From Chloroflexota bacterium (GTDB lineage Bacteria > Chloroflexota > Chloroflexia > Chloroflexales > Kallotenuaceae), in the NCBI GenBank assembly GCA_019240175.1, contig JAFAYS010000213.1:1-7355 (forward strand): a stretch of 7,355 nt of DNA. The letters run 5' to 3'. Every line of letters starts with the position of its first letter. Position 1 is the first letter of the stretch. The position numbers and the translations under genes were made by a program. Of the stretch, positions 1-6,305 are shown piece by piece. Under the pieces are notes generated by a model that was not told the origin of the DNA, ran no database searches, and saw only the letters and a program-made list of their open reading frames with translations.

Positions 1-1112
1 CCAAGATCGGTCGAGTAGTAGCCCGGCGGAATGCGCTGTAGCACATTCGCGATCGCGGTCTGTGGCCGCTGGCCGGTGAAATCCTGCGTGATGTCGTGCA
101 TATCGTCGATGAACGCAAACGAGTGTGTGCGCGCCACGATATCTTGCAGCTCATACATCAGCGTCAGCATAAACGTCGCGTGTGGCCGCATCGAGGTCGA
201 GATATCGCAGATCACCGCTAGCTTGGGCTTGAGCCGCTTGCGCCGAAACTTGAGATCGATCGGCACGCCGCCGTAGCGCTGAGCGCCGCGCACCGTGGCC
301 TTAGCGTCGAGCGCGCCCGAGCGATGCCGGCGATTACGCAAAGCCGCGCGCGTGCGTAGTCGCGCCGCCATACGCCGCACCTCGTCGCGCAGCATCTCGA
401 TCTCGCGGCTGCTGAGCTGATCGATCGGACGATTGGCTAGATCGTGAATCGGATCTTGCTTCATCTGCTCGGCCAGCTGCCGCGCCAGACTCTGGCCGAC
501 GTACTGCTGGATCTGCTGCTCCAGCGCCTGGGCGTTGCCCTCGGCCATCTCTTGCACCTGCTCACGGCCTTCACGACCCATGCCCTGCTTCTGCAAGGCG
601 GCCTCAAGCTGCTGCAGTAGCTGCTGAAGCTGCTGCAAACCAAGCTGGCGCTGCATGTGCCCTTCCATGTAGCGGCGCACATACGGCGATCCGTTGCTGA
701 TGCGCTGCATCCCGGCCTGCTGAGCCAGCTGCTCAAGCTCCTCGCGGCTCAGCGGCTGGCCGTTTGTCAGGCGCTGCAGCAGCTCGCGCAGCTTCTCGCT
801 CAGCTGCTGCATCATCTGCTGCATGGCCTCGGAAAGCTGCTGCTGCTGCTGCTCGTCCAGGCCGCTGCCAGGCCCCTGCATCTGCTGCATGGGCGGCGTG
901 CCCACGTTGAAGAACATCGGGAAGAGCTCATCGAAGGTCGGAAAATCCGCATGCTCTTTGACCAGCGTCGTGCGCAGCGTGGCCTTGAATAGCTCGCGCT
1001 CTTCGACGCCCATCGCCTCGATCGCTCGCATGCAGTCGGCGCTCTCGGCCAGCGAGACGCGCACGCCGGCACCGCGCAGCGCCTGCACAAATTCTACAAT
1101 TCGATCATCCAT
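1..1112 (-). CDS. CoxE-like VWA domain protein, C-terminus cut off by the window edge
   Basis: The reading frame is open from ATG at 1112 to the left edge, giving 370 residues without a stop. Residues 1-75 form a short helical N-terminal region. Residues 76-220 are very rich in Gln, Glu and Leu (a run of five Gln at 88-92) and look like coiled coil. Residues 245-295 are strongly basic. The VWA domain begins near 297: residues 303-307 read D-I-S-T-S, the DxSxS metal-ion-dependent adhesion site, and S-T-D-L at 368-371 fits the later MIDAS threonine. The rest of the domain lies outside the window. This layout matches the CoxE-like VWA family, whose members usually act with a MoxR ATPase, as in maturation of metalloenzymes such as CO dehydrogenase; no target enzyme is visible here. 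It lies 82 bp downstream of the ATPase on the same strand, probably co-transcribed. I see no strong Shine-Dalgarno before the start. The family call is firm; the role is inferred. Confidence 0.88.
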   Translation of the reverse strand, partial: MDDRIVEFVQALRGAGVRVSLAESADCMRAIEAMGVEERELFKATLRTTLVKEHADFPTFDELFPMFFNVGTPPMQQMQGPGSGLDEQQQQQLSEAMQQMMQQLSEKLRELLQRLTNGQPLSREELEQLAQQAGMQRISNGSPYVRRYMEGHMQRQLGLQQLQQLLQQLEAALQKQGMGREGREQVQEMAEGNAQALEQQIQQYVGQSLARQLAEQMKQDPIHDLANRPIDQLSSREIEMLRDEVRRMAARLRTRAALRNRRHRSGALDAKATVRGAQRYGGVPIDLKFRRKRLKPKLAVICDISTSMRPHATFMLTLMYELQDIVARTHSFAFIDDMHDITQDFTGQRPQTAIANVLQRIPPGYYSTDL

Positions 1113-1194
1113 AGGCTGAAAAACCCAATGATCAATGATCAACGACCAAAGCTGCTGTGATTCAGTCACTGATCATTCATCACTGACAAAAAGA
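1113..1194. other. AT-richer intergenic spacer with repeated TGATCA words
   Basis: This 82-bp gap separates the MoxR ATPase stop from the VWA start. It is visibly AT-richer than its surroundings. TGATCA occurs at 1129-1134, 1136-1141 and 1170-1175, and CACTGA occurs twice around 1167-1190. A small imperfect palindrome spans 1158-1175. I see no terminator with a T-run in the minus direction, so read-through from the ATPase into the VWA gene is plausible. No function can be assigned. Confidence 0.4.
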
Positions 1195-2133
1195 TTAGCG
1201 TCCAAACCGGCCCTGGTCGCGGCCTTCGCGACCACCCGACTGCATGGCGCGACGTGCGCGCTGGACATCGCTCTCGTGCTTGAGCAGCACCGTCAACGTG
1301 TTGTCGAGCGTTTCGCGATCCAGCGAGCGCGCGTTCAACATCACCAGCGCCCGCGCCCAGTCGAGCGTCTCGGACACACTTGGCGACTTTTTGAGATCCA
1401 GGCCGCGCAGCCGCTGCACCAGCTCAACCGCCTGCTGAGCGATCTTGGGCGCTAGCTCCGGCACCTTGAGACGCACGATCCGCAGCTCGGCCTCTTCGTC
1501 GGGATAATCCACGAAAAGATACAAACAGCGCCGCTTGAGCGCCTCCGACAACTCGCGGGTGTTATTGGAGGTCAAGAACACGGCGGGCTGATGCCTGGCG
1601 CGCAGCGTGCCCAGCTCCGGCACCGAGACCTGAAAATCGCTGAGGACTTCCAGCAAAAAGGCCTCAAACTCGCTGTCGGCACGATCGATCTCGTCGATCA
1701 GCAGCACTACTGGCTCTGGCGAGAGAATCGCGCGCAGCAGCGGTCGCTGCAGCAAAAAGCGCATCGAGAAAAACACGTCTTCTTCGGCGGCCAGGCGATC
1801 GGCAGCCTCTGAAAGCGAGGTCGCGTCCGAAAGCGTGTCGCGCAGCTGATCGCGCAGCAGCTGGGTGTACAGCATCTGCTTGGCGTACTCCCACTCATAC
1901 AGCGCTTTGGTCTCGTCCAGGCCCTCGTAGCACTGCAGGCGGATCAACTGGCGGCCTGTGGCGCTGGCCCAGGCTTTGGCGAGCTCGGTCTTACCGACGC
2001 CGGCTGGACCTTCCGCCAGCAAGGGCTTGCCCAGCTTCTCGGCGAGAAATACCACCGTCGAGATGTCATCGGAGGCGATGTACTGCTGAGACGTTAACGC
2101 GCTGCGAACGTCGGTCATCGTCGTAAACGTCAT
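1195..2133 (-). CDS. MoxR-family AAA+ ATPase (CoxD-like)
   Basis: This is a cytoplasmic AAA+ ATPase of 312 residues, the usual length for MoxR/CoxD-like proteins, which are thought to remodel or help mature partner complexes using ATP. Visible motifs are Walker A GPAGVGKT (42-49), Walker B VVLLIDEID (142-150), sensor 1 LTSNN (187-191) and basic residues ALKRRC (198-203) in the arginine-finger region. A helical lid domain occupies about 215-300 and the tail is Gly/Arg-rich. The frame stays open upstream to an ATG at 2256, but I chose the ATG at 2133: AAGGAG lies 5 bases before it, and the extra 41 residues do not look like MoxR sequence. The partner gene encoding a CoxE-like VWA protein follows 82 bp downstream, the classic MoxR-VWA pairing. 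The family is certain; the client protein is unknown, and no CO dehydrogenase subunit is in the window. Confidence 0.95.
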   Translation of the reverse strand: MTFTTMTDVRSALTSQQYIASDDISTVVFLAEKLGKPLLAEGPAGVGKTELAKAWASATGRQLIRLQCYEGLDETKALYEWEYAKQMLYTQLLRDQLRDTLSDATSLSEAADRLAAEEDVFFSMRFLLQRPLLRAILSPEPVVLLIDEIDRADSEFEAFLLEVLSDFQVSVPELGTLRARHQPAVFLTSNNTRELSEALKRRCLYLFVDYPDEEAELRIVRLKVPELAPKIAQQAVELVQRLRGLDLKKSPSVSETLDWARALVMLNARSLDRETLDNTLTVLLKHESDVQRARRAMQSGGREGRDQGRFGR

Positions 2134-2138
2134 GTCGG

Positions 2139-2144
2139 CTCCTT
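2139..2144 (-). promoter_or_regulatory. Shine-Dalgarno that fixes the MoxR ATPase start
   Basis: Read on the minus strand, AAGGAG stands 5 bases before the ATG at 2133. No comparable site precedes the upstream in-frame ATG at 2256, so this site decides the 312-residue start. Confidence 0.8.
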
Positions 2145-2216
2145 CTACCAATGGGAATATGTGAGGATGGGGGATGTGAGCAGCGGCGCGGGTGCTAGCG
2201 GCGATGCTCCACTTCC

Positions 2217-2225
2217 ATTGTACCA
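2217..2225 (-). promoter_or_regulatory. Candidate extended -10 promoter of the MoxR-VWA genes
   Basis: The minus strand reads TGG followed by TACAAT, which fits an extended -10 (TGn plus a one-mismatch TATAAT) for the housekeeping sigma factor. No good -35 sits at 16-18 bases, which is tolerated by extended -10 promoters. Transcription would start near 2210, leaving an untranslated leader of about 77 bases. If this is right, the ATG at 2256 is upstream of the transcript, which supports the start at 2133. Confidence 0.45.
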
Positions 2226-2273
2226 GCGTTCGCAAATTGCAAGCCGAGTCATGCACAAAAGATTGTGAGCCGT

Positions 2274-2309
2274 GGAAAGATTCGGCGAGCTGATCACGTC
2301 TTTAAGCTA
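2274..2309 (+). promoter_or_regulatory. Putative ECF-type promoter of gene A (copy 1 of 5)
   Basis: GGAAAG (2274-2279) is followed after 17 bases by CGTCTTTAAGCTA (2297-2309). The GGAA-type -35 box and CGTC-type -10 box at this spacing resemble promoters of ECF sigma factors; the start of transcription would fall in the AAGCTA stretch, about 40 bases before the gene. AAGGAG at 2332-2337 stands 9 bases before the ATG. The same element precedes all five paralogs. Confidence 0.6.
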
Positions 2310-2346
2310 GCCCCTCAATTCTCCGCCCCTCAAGGAGCAATACAGT

Positions 2347-3171
2347 ATGGTGTTCCGACCACACCTCCGCTCACTCGGCCTCACGCCGTCGCGTCCGCTC
2401 GTCTCGGCCCTGATCCTCGGTCTCACGCTCTCTGCCACCGCGCTCAGGGCTGTCCAGCCACAGGGCGTTCAAGCGCAGGCGAGCCCCGCGCCCGATCTTG
2501 GCGATGCGCCCGACAGCAACAACAACTTCGGCATCGCGATGACATACGGGCCGCCCGCGCCACCAGCACAATTCCCCACGGTCTTCTGGGGAGCTAACCC
2601 GGCAACTGGCCCCAAACACTTCAATTCTCCGCTGCTGTACTATCTCGGCAACTCAACCACCGGCGGCACAATCACCTGTGAGAATCAGGCCGATGTCGGA
2701 GCAGACTGCGACGGTGTGAACAATATTGTTCCCAACACCAACACCGCCGATCAAGACAAGGGTGATGATGGTCCGGTGTGGGCATCGATGGGCGGGATCA
2801 CGGCCTGTCAGCCGAAGCAGTACCGCTACTTCGTCACCGTGACGTCGGGCGGACCATACACCGCCTACGTCAACTCCTGGTACGATTTCAACCAGAGCGG
2901 CAATTGGGGCCAGATCTTTGGCTGTGGTAGCCTCACGGTCGACGAGTGGATCGTCAAGAATCAGGCGATCAATCTGCCGGGACCAGGCGTGTACGTCTTC
3001 TCGACGCCGGTCTTCAACGCCGCGCCGAATCCGGCCACCTATCCACGCTGGGCCCGCATCACCTTGAGCGACACGCCGCTATCGCCAAACTCGCCCGATG
3101 CGCGTCGAGGAAGCGGTCAGATCAACGGCTGGAAGCTGGGCGAGACCGAGGACTATCGCCTGCAATACTAA
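2347..3171 (+). CDS. Secreted GEVED-type protein, paralog A
   Basis: A 274-residue exported protein of unknown function. The signal peptide has a long basic N-region, a hydrophobic core at about 18-33 and a likely cleavage after AQA (43-45). The mature part opens with DLGDAP (50-55). Asp-rich stretches follow at 116-122 and 135-142, then the loop D-F-N-Q-S-G (180-185) that looks like a degenerate calcium loop, a Trp/Arg beta segment W-A-R-I-T-L (235-240) and GETEDY (265-270). This order matches bacterial GEVED-domain surface proteins, which usually have D-x-N-x-D-G and GEVEDY. Four cysteines (111, 121, 154, 193) are invariant in all five paralogs and could form two disulfides outside the cell. 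There is no membrane anchor or sorting signal at the C-terminus, so release or loose surface attachment is likely. The ATG at 2347 is preceded by AAGGAG at 9 bases. The gene is transcribed divergently from the MoxR gene. Confidence 0.9.
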   Translation: MVFRPHLRSLGLTPSRPLVSALILGLTLSATALRAVQPQGVQAQASPAPDLGDAPDSNNNFGIAMTYGPPAPPAQFPTVFWGANPATGPKHFNSPLLYYLGNSTTGGTITCENQADVGADCDGVNNIVPNTNTADQDKGDDGPVWASMGGITACQPKQYRYFVTVTSGGPYTAYVNSWYDFNQSGNWGQIFGCGSLTVDEWIVKNQAINLPGPGVYVFSTPVFNAAPNPATYPRWARITLSDTPLSPNSPDARRGSGQINGWKLGETEDYRLQY

Positions 3172-3188
3172 CGATCGCTGACGCAAGC

Positions 3189-3230
3189 AGCAGCGCCGTG
3201 CTTTATTCAGTACGGCGCTGCTCTGGTTTT
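3189..3230 (+). terminator. Terminator of gene A
   Basis: A perfect 11-bp stem (3189-3199 with 3212-3222) around a 12-base loop is followed by CTGGTTTT. It ends 21 bases before the promoter element of gene B, so A is a transcription unit of its own. Confidence 0.85.
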
Positions 3231-3250
3231 CGGCAGACAACTGCGCGATC

Positions 3251-3287
3251 AGAAAGACTCAGCGAGCTGATTCACGTCCTTAAGCTA
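3251..3287 (+). promoter_or_regulatory. Variant copy of the conserved promoter, gene B (copy 2 of 5)
   Basis: AGAAAG (3251-3256), an 18-base gap and CGTCCTTAAGCTA (3275-3287). It departs from the other four copies in the first base of the left box, in the gap (18 instead of 17) and at one base of the right box. AAGGAG at 3310-3315 stands 9 bases before the ATG. Confidence 0.5.
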
Positions 3288-3324
3288 ATCCCTCAATTCT
3301 CCGCCCCCCAAGGAGCAGTGGAGT

Positions 3325-4146
3325 ATGGTGTTCCGACCACACCGTCGCTCACTCGGCCTCAAGCCGACACGTCCGCTCGTCTCGGCCCTGATCCTTAGCC
3401 TCATGCTCTCCACGACAGCGTTCAACCCCGTTCAGCCACAAGCTGTTGAGGCAAAGACTGCTCCCAGGCCGGATCTTGGTGATGCGCCAGACAGCAACAA
3501 TAATTTCGCCGTCGCGATGCAGTATTTTCCCAGCAGTGGCTCTGCTCAATTCCCGACTGTCTTCTTCGCGGGAACGCAGCCGACCGGGCCTAAGCACTTC
3601 AATACGCAAACGCTGTACTTCCTGGGCACCTCAAGCATCGGCGGTGGGATCACCTGCGAAGACCAGGCCGATGTCGGCGCGGACTGCGATGGCCCCAACA
3701 ATCTCGATCCGGGGGCGAACGTTGCGGATCAGGACAGGGGCGATGATGGCCCCGACTGGACATCGCTGGGGCCAATCACTGGGTGCCAACCGATGCAGTA
3801 CAAATACCTGGTCACCGTACTGCCGGGTGCGCCGACCACGGCCTACGTCAACTCCTGGTACGACTTCAACCAGAGTGGCCGCTGGGGCGATATCTTTCCC
3901 TGCGGTCGCTTCACAGTAGACGAGTGGATCGTCCAGAACCAGCTGATCACCTTCCCAGGGCCAGGAGTCTACGCCTTCGCGACACCGGTCTTCCAGGCCG
4001 CCCAAAATCCTTCAACCGATCGGCGTTGGGCGCGTATCACCCTGAGCGACACGCCCCTACCTAACACTGTACCGTCCCACATGGGCAGCGGCCCGGCGCA
4101 GGGCTGGGTTTTGGGCGAGACCGAAGACTACCAGCTGTTGAACTAA
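3325..4146 (+). CDS. Secreted GEVED-type protein, paralog B
   Basis: A 273-residue paralog of A with the same plan. The signal peptide core is at about 18-33, with probable cleavage after VEA (41-43). DLGDAP is at 50-55, the cysteines at 111, 121, 154 and 193 (same numbering as A), the loop D-F-N-Q-S-G at 180-185 and GETEDY at 264-269. The region between the hydrophobic core and DLGDAP differs from A, while the first 27 residues and the mature core are close to it. The final residues LLN differ from the R-L-P-N end of C and D. The start is supported by AAGGAG 9 bases upstream and by exact alignment with the starts of A, C and D. Function unknown; an extracellular role is inferred from the signal peptide and cysteines. 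Confidence 0.9.
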   Translation: MVFRPHRRSLGLKPTRPLVSALILSLMLSTTAFNPVQPQAVEAKTAPRPDLGDAPDSNNNFAVAMQYFPSSGSAQFPTVFFAGTQPTGPKHFNTQTLYFLGTSSIGGGITCEDQADVGADCDGPNNLDPGANVADQDRGDDGPDWTSLGPITGCQPMQYKYLVTVLPGAPTTAYVNSWYDFNQSGRWGDIFPCGRFTVDEWIVQNQLITFPGPGVYAFATPVFQAAQNPSTDRRWARITLSDTPLPNTVPSHMGSGPAQGWVLGETEDYQLLN

Positions 4147-4185
4147 GATCGACACTTCCAGGTATAGGGTCACGCTCTAGTCAGC

Positions 4186-4205
4186 ACAGCGCTGCGCTGT
4201 TTTTC
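4186..4205 (+). terminator. Probable terminator of gene B
   Basis: A short perfect stem, ACAGCG (4186-4191) with CGCTGT (4195-4200), is followed directly by a T-run. It is the weakest hairpin of the five because of its 6-bp stem and 3-base loop, but it stands where the other terminators are. Confidence 0.6.
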
Positions 4206-4225
4206 GTCAAACATCTCAGCGATCA

Positions 4226-4261
4226 GGAAAGGTTGAGCGCGCTGATCACGTCTTTAAGCTA
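4226..4261 (+). promoter_or_regulatory. Putative ECF-type promoter of gene C (copy 3 of 5)
   Basis: GGAAAG (4226-4231), 17 bases, then CGTCTTTAAGCTA (4249-4261), identical in both boxes and gap to the copies of A, D and E. AAGGAG at 4285-4290 is 9 bases before the ATG at 4300. Confidence 0.6.
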
Positions 4262-4299
4262 ACCCCCCAATCCTCCAACCCCCCAAGGAGCAGTGGAGT

Positions 4300-5115
4300 A
4301 TGGTGTTCCAATCACACCGTCGCTCACTCGGCCTCAAGCCGACACATCCGCTCGTCTCGGCGCTGATCCTCGGCCTCACACTCTCCGTCACACTCTTTGG
4401 CCAGCCGGCTATGGCGCAGATCGGCAACCGGCCCGATCTGGGCGACGCGCCCGCCAGCAACAACAACTTCGGCGTCGGCATGCAGTGGTTCCCCGGCAGT
4501 CCGTTCAACGCACAGTTCCCGACCGTCTTCTTCGCGGGTGCTCAGCCCACCGGTCCCAGGCACAACAACAGCCCAACCGTCTACTTCCTGGGCAACTCGG
4601 GCGCGGGCGGTACGATCACCTGTGAGAACCAGGCCGATGTCGGCGCGGACTGCGATGGCCCCAACAATATCAATCCGCCGGCCAACACGCCCAACCAAGA
4701 CCTCGGCGATGACGGCCCGGTCTGGGGCACACTGGGCGCAATCAACGGCTGTCCAACCAAAACATACACCTACTACGTCACCTCGTTGGCAGCGGGAACC
4801 ACCACGGCCTACGTCAACTCGTGGTATGACTTCAACCAGAGCGGCTTCTGGGGCAATACCTTTGCCTGTAGCAGCACTGTGACCGTCGACGAGTGGATCG
4901 TCAAGAACCAGGTAATCACGCTCGCGCCAGGCGTGAATGTGTTCACCACACCGCCCTTCCCTGCCGCGCAGAATACGTCGAGCAATCCGCGCTGGGTGCG
5001 GATCAGCCTGAGCGAATCGCCGCTGCCACTCGCCTCTGCTGCCGCCCGGCGTGGTAGCGGCCCCGCGCAAGGCTGGCGCTTGGGCGAGACCGAAGACTAC
5101 CGGCTGCCGAACTAA
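4300..5115 (+). CDS. Secreted GEVED-type protein, paralog C
   Basis: A 271-residue paralog. The signal peptide ends in AMA (37-39), a good signal peptidase I site; the linker before DLGDAP (46-51) is about four residues shorter than in A and B. Cysteines at 108, 118, 151 and 190 match the four in the other paralogs. The loop D-F-N-Q-S-G (177-182) and GETEDY (262-267) are kept. It differs from A, B and D by a Thr/Ser-richer middle (A-A-G-T-T-T at 164-169), by L-A-P-G-V-N where the others have P-G-P-G, and by S-E-S-P where the others have S-D-T-P. Long open frames on the opposite strand are codon-bias shadows. Function unknown; secretion is well supported. Confidence 0.9.
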   Translation: MVFQSHRRSLGLKPTHPLVSALILGLTLSVTLFGQPAMAQIGNRPDLGDAPASNNNFGVGMQWFPGSPFNAQFPTVFFAGAQPTGPRHNNSPTVYFLGNSGAGGTITCENQADVGADCDGPNNINPPANTPNQDLGDDGPVWGTLGAINGCPTKTYTYYVTSLAAGTTTAYVNSWYDFNQSGFWGNTFACSSTVTVDEWIVKNQVITLAPGVNVFTTPPFPAAQNTSSNPRWVRISLSESPLPLASAAARRGSGPAQGWRLGETEDYRLPN

Positions 5116-5133
5116 GCTCAACGTTACCAGGGC

Positions 5134-5174
5134 CAGCGTCGCGCTCTCACCCAGCGCGACGCTGCTGCGTTTTT
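5134..5174 (+). terminator. Terminator of gene C
   Basis: A perfect 12-bp stem (5134-5145 with 5153-5164) around a 7-base loop, with a run of five T at 5170-5174. Its left arm is nearly the same as that of the gene D terminator. Confidence 0.85.
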
Positions 5175-5195
5175 CCATGGGCGTTTCGGCGATCA

Positions 5196-5231
5196 GGAAA
5201 GGTTCGCTCCCTCGATCGCGTCTTTAAGCTA
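5196..5231 (+). promoter_or_regulatory. Putative ECF-type promoter of gene D (copy 4 of 5)
   Basis: GGAAAG (5196-5201), 17 bases, then CGTCTTTAAGCTA (5219-5231). The 17-base gap matches that of gene C at only 8 positions, while both boxes are unchanged, which argues for selection on the boxes. AAGGAG at 5249-5254 lies 9 bases before the ATG although the leader between is rewritten. Confidence 0.62.
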
Positions 5232-5263
5232 GATCCCCAAACCATATCAAGGAGTCATTCAAC

Positions 5264-6073
5264 ATGGTGTTCCGACCACACCTTCGCTCATTCGGCCTCA
5301 AGCCGACACGTCCACTGGTTTCAGCGCTGATCCTTGGCCTGACGCTCTCGGCTACCGCCCTGGGCCAGTCGGCCACTGCGGCACCTTCACCCGCGCCGGA
5401 TCTTGGCGACGCACCCGCCAGCACCAATAACTTCGGCGTCCCAATGCAGTGGCATGCCGGCAGTGGTGCCGCGCAGTTCCCGACGGTCTTCTTCGGGGGC
5501 GTACAGCCGACCGGACCCAAGCACTTCAACAACCCGACCCTGTACTTCCTGGGTAACGCCAATGTAGGCGGCACGATTACCTGTGAGGGCCAGGCCGATA
5601 TGGGTGCAGATTGCGACGGCGTGAACAATATTAACCCGCCGGCCAACACGCCCGATCAAGACAAGGGCGACGACGGCCCTGACTGGGCCGGGCTCGGCCC
5701 GATCGCGGGCTGTCAGCCCAAACAATACCGCTACTGGGTCACCGTTCAGGCGGGCGGGCCGTACACCGCCTATGTCAACTCCTGGTACGATTTCAACCAA
5801 AGCGGTCGCTGGGGCGAGATCTTGCCCTGCGGCGCTGTGAACGTGGACGAGTGGATCGTCAAGAACCAGGTCATCAACCTACCGGGACCAGGCACGTATG
5901 CCTTCTCCACGCCGGTCTTCCAGGCCGCGCAGAATAACTCCAACTATCCACGCTGGGTGCGCATCAGCCTGAGCGATACGCCGCTACCCAACACGGCAGC
6001 CGCCCGCCAGGGCAGCGGCCCGGCGCAAGGCTGGAAGCTGGGCGAGACCGAGGACTACCGGCTGCCGAACTAA
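5264..6073 (+). CDS. Secreted GEVED-type protein, paralog D
   Basis: A 269-residue paralog, closest to A in the mature part (shared runs such as Q-P-K-Q-Y-R-Y and G-G-P-Y-T-A-Y-V-N). The signal peptide core is followed by S-A-T-A-A, with cleavage near 39-40. DLGDAP is at 46-51, the four cysteines at 107, 117, 150 and 189, the loop D-F-N-Q-S-G at 176-181 and GETEDY at 260-265. Residues Q-D-K-G-D-D-G (132-138) form the conserved acidic patch. The start codon is preceded by AAGGAG at 9 bases and aligns with A-C. Same inferred role as the other paralogs: a small secreted or surface protein with possible calcium binding, not an enzyme I can recognise. Confidence 0.9.
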   Translation: MVFRPHLRSFGLKPTRPLVSALILGLTLSATALGQSATAAPSPAPDLGDAPASTNNFGVPMQWHAGSGAAQFPTVFFGGVQPTGPKHFNNPTLYFLGNANVGGTITCEGQADMGADCDGVNNINPPANTPDQDKGDDGPDWAGLGPIAGCQPKQYRYWVTVQAGGPYTAYVNSWYDFNQSGRWGEILPCGAVNVDEWIVKNQVINLPGPGTYAFSTPVFQAAQNNSNYPRWVRISLSDTPLPNTAAARQGSGPAQGWKLGETEDYRLPN

Positions 6074-6090
6074 TACCGACGATTCCGGGG

Positions 6091-6132
6091 CCAGCGTCGT
6101 GCTGAAAGGAGCGCGGCGCTGGTCTTTTGTTT
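6091..6132 (+). terminator. Terminator of gene D
   Basis: A 13-bp stem (6091-6103 with 6110-6122), including two G-T pairs, around a 6-base loop, followed by TCTTTTGTTT. It resembles the gene C hairpin in the left arm, with pairing kept through wobble pairs and a different loop. Confidence 0.8.
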
Positions 6133-6151
6133 AATCAGAATCAAACGCTGA

Positions 6152-6187
6152 GGAAAGGTCGGGCACGTCGCTCACGTCTTTAAGCTA
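6152..6187 (+). promoter_or_regulatory. Putative ECF-type promoter of the fifth unit (copy 5 of 5)
   Basis: GGAAAG (6152-6157), 17 bases, then CGTCTTTAAGCTA (6175-6187), a full match to copies 1, 3 and 4. Unlike those, the next start codon (6231) opens a 24-codon frame, and gene E begins 212 bases after the CGTC box. Confidence 0.6.
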
Positions 6188-6230
6188 CAACCCCCACTTC
6201 GTCTAACCCCTTAAGGAGTAGTGAACCATA

Positions 6231-6305
6231 ATGTGCCGCCGCGTCTTCGTTGACTCTGCGTTGGCACTGATCACCGACTTGAGCAAGCAGGCATGCGCAA
6301 GCTGA
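6231..6305 (+). CDS. Short leader ORF of 24 codons upstream of gene E
   Basis: The ATG at 6231 is 12 bases after AAGGAG (6213-6218) and 56 bases after the CGTC box, about where the start codons of A-D stand relative to their promoters. It encodes 24 residues, beginning M-C-R-R-V-F, and ends with TGA at 6303-6305. The stretch D-S-A-L-A-L-I-T-D-L-S faintly recalls V-S-A-L-I-L-G-L-T-L-S of the A-D signal peptides, so it may be the broken remnant of a lost paralog's start. Alternatively it is a translated leader peptide acting on gene E. It could also be meaningless. No strong attenuator hairpin is seen in the 81 bases between it and gene E. Confidence 0.35.
   Translation: MCRRVFVDSALALITDLSKQACAS

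Noticed and set aside
31..276. Short plus-strand frames within 31-1455
   Set aside because: They lie opposite the VWA and MoxR genes and have low-complexity or Ser/Arg-rich shadow composition without ribosome sites.
590..860. CTG/CAG-rich stretch as a microsatellite or separate plus-strand gene
   Set aside because: It encodes the Gln-rich coiled coil of the VWA protein on the minus strand; the repeats are irregular and in frame.
2134..2256. Longer MoxR ATPase starting at ATG 2256
   Set aside because: No Shine-Dalgarno precedes it, the extra residues are unlike the family, and the likely promoter lies inside that stretch.
2281..2313. Hairpin in the gene A leader (GGC-AGCT pairing with AGCT-GCC) suggesting a riboswitch or RNA thermometer
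   Set aside because: The left arm is not conserved in the copies of D and E, although CGTCTTTAAGCTA is; a promoter explains all five copies better.
3325..4420. Twin-arginine (Tat) export signal from H-R-R-S-L-G-L in B and C
   Set aside because: A and D have H-L-R-S at this place, and the rest of the Tat consensus is missing; an ordinary Sec signal fits all five.
4324..5178. Long open frame of 284 codons on the minus strand opposite gene C, and similar ones opposite B, D and E
   Set aside because: They mirror GC-rich codon bias, have no ribosome sites or recognisable domains, and overlap genes with clear signal peptides and family motifs.
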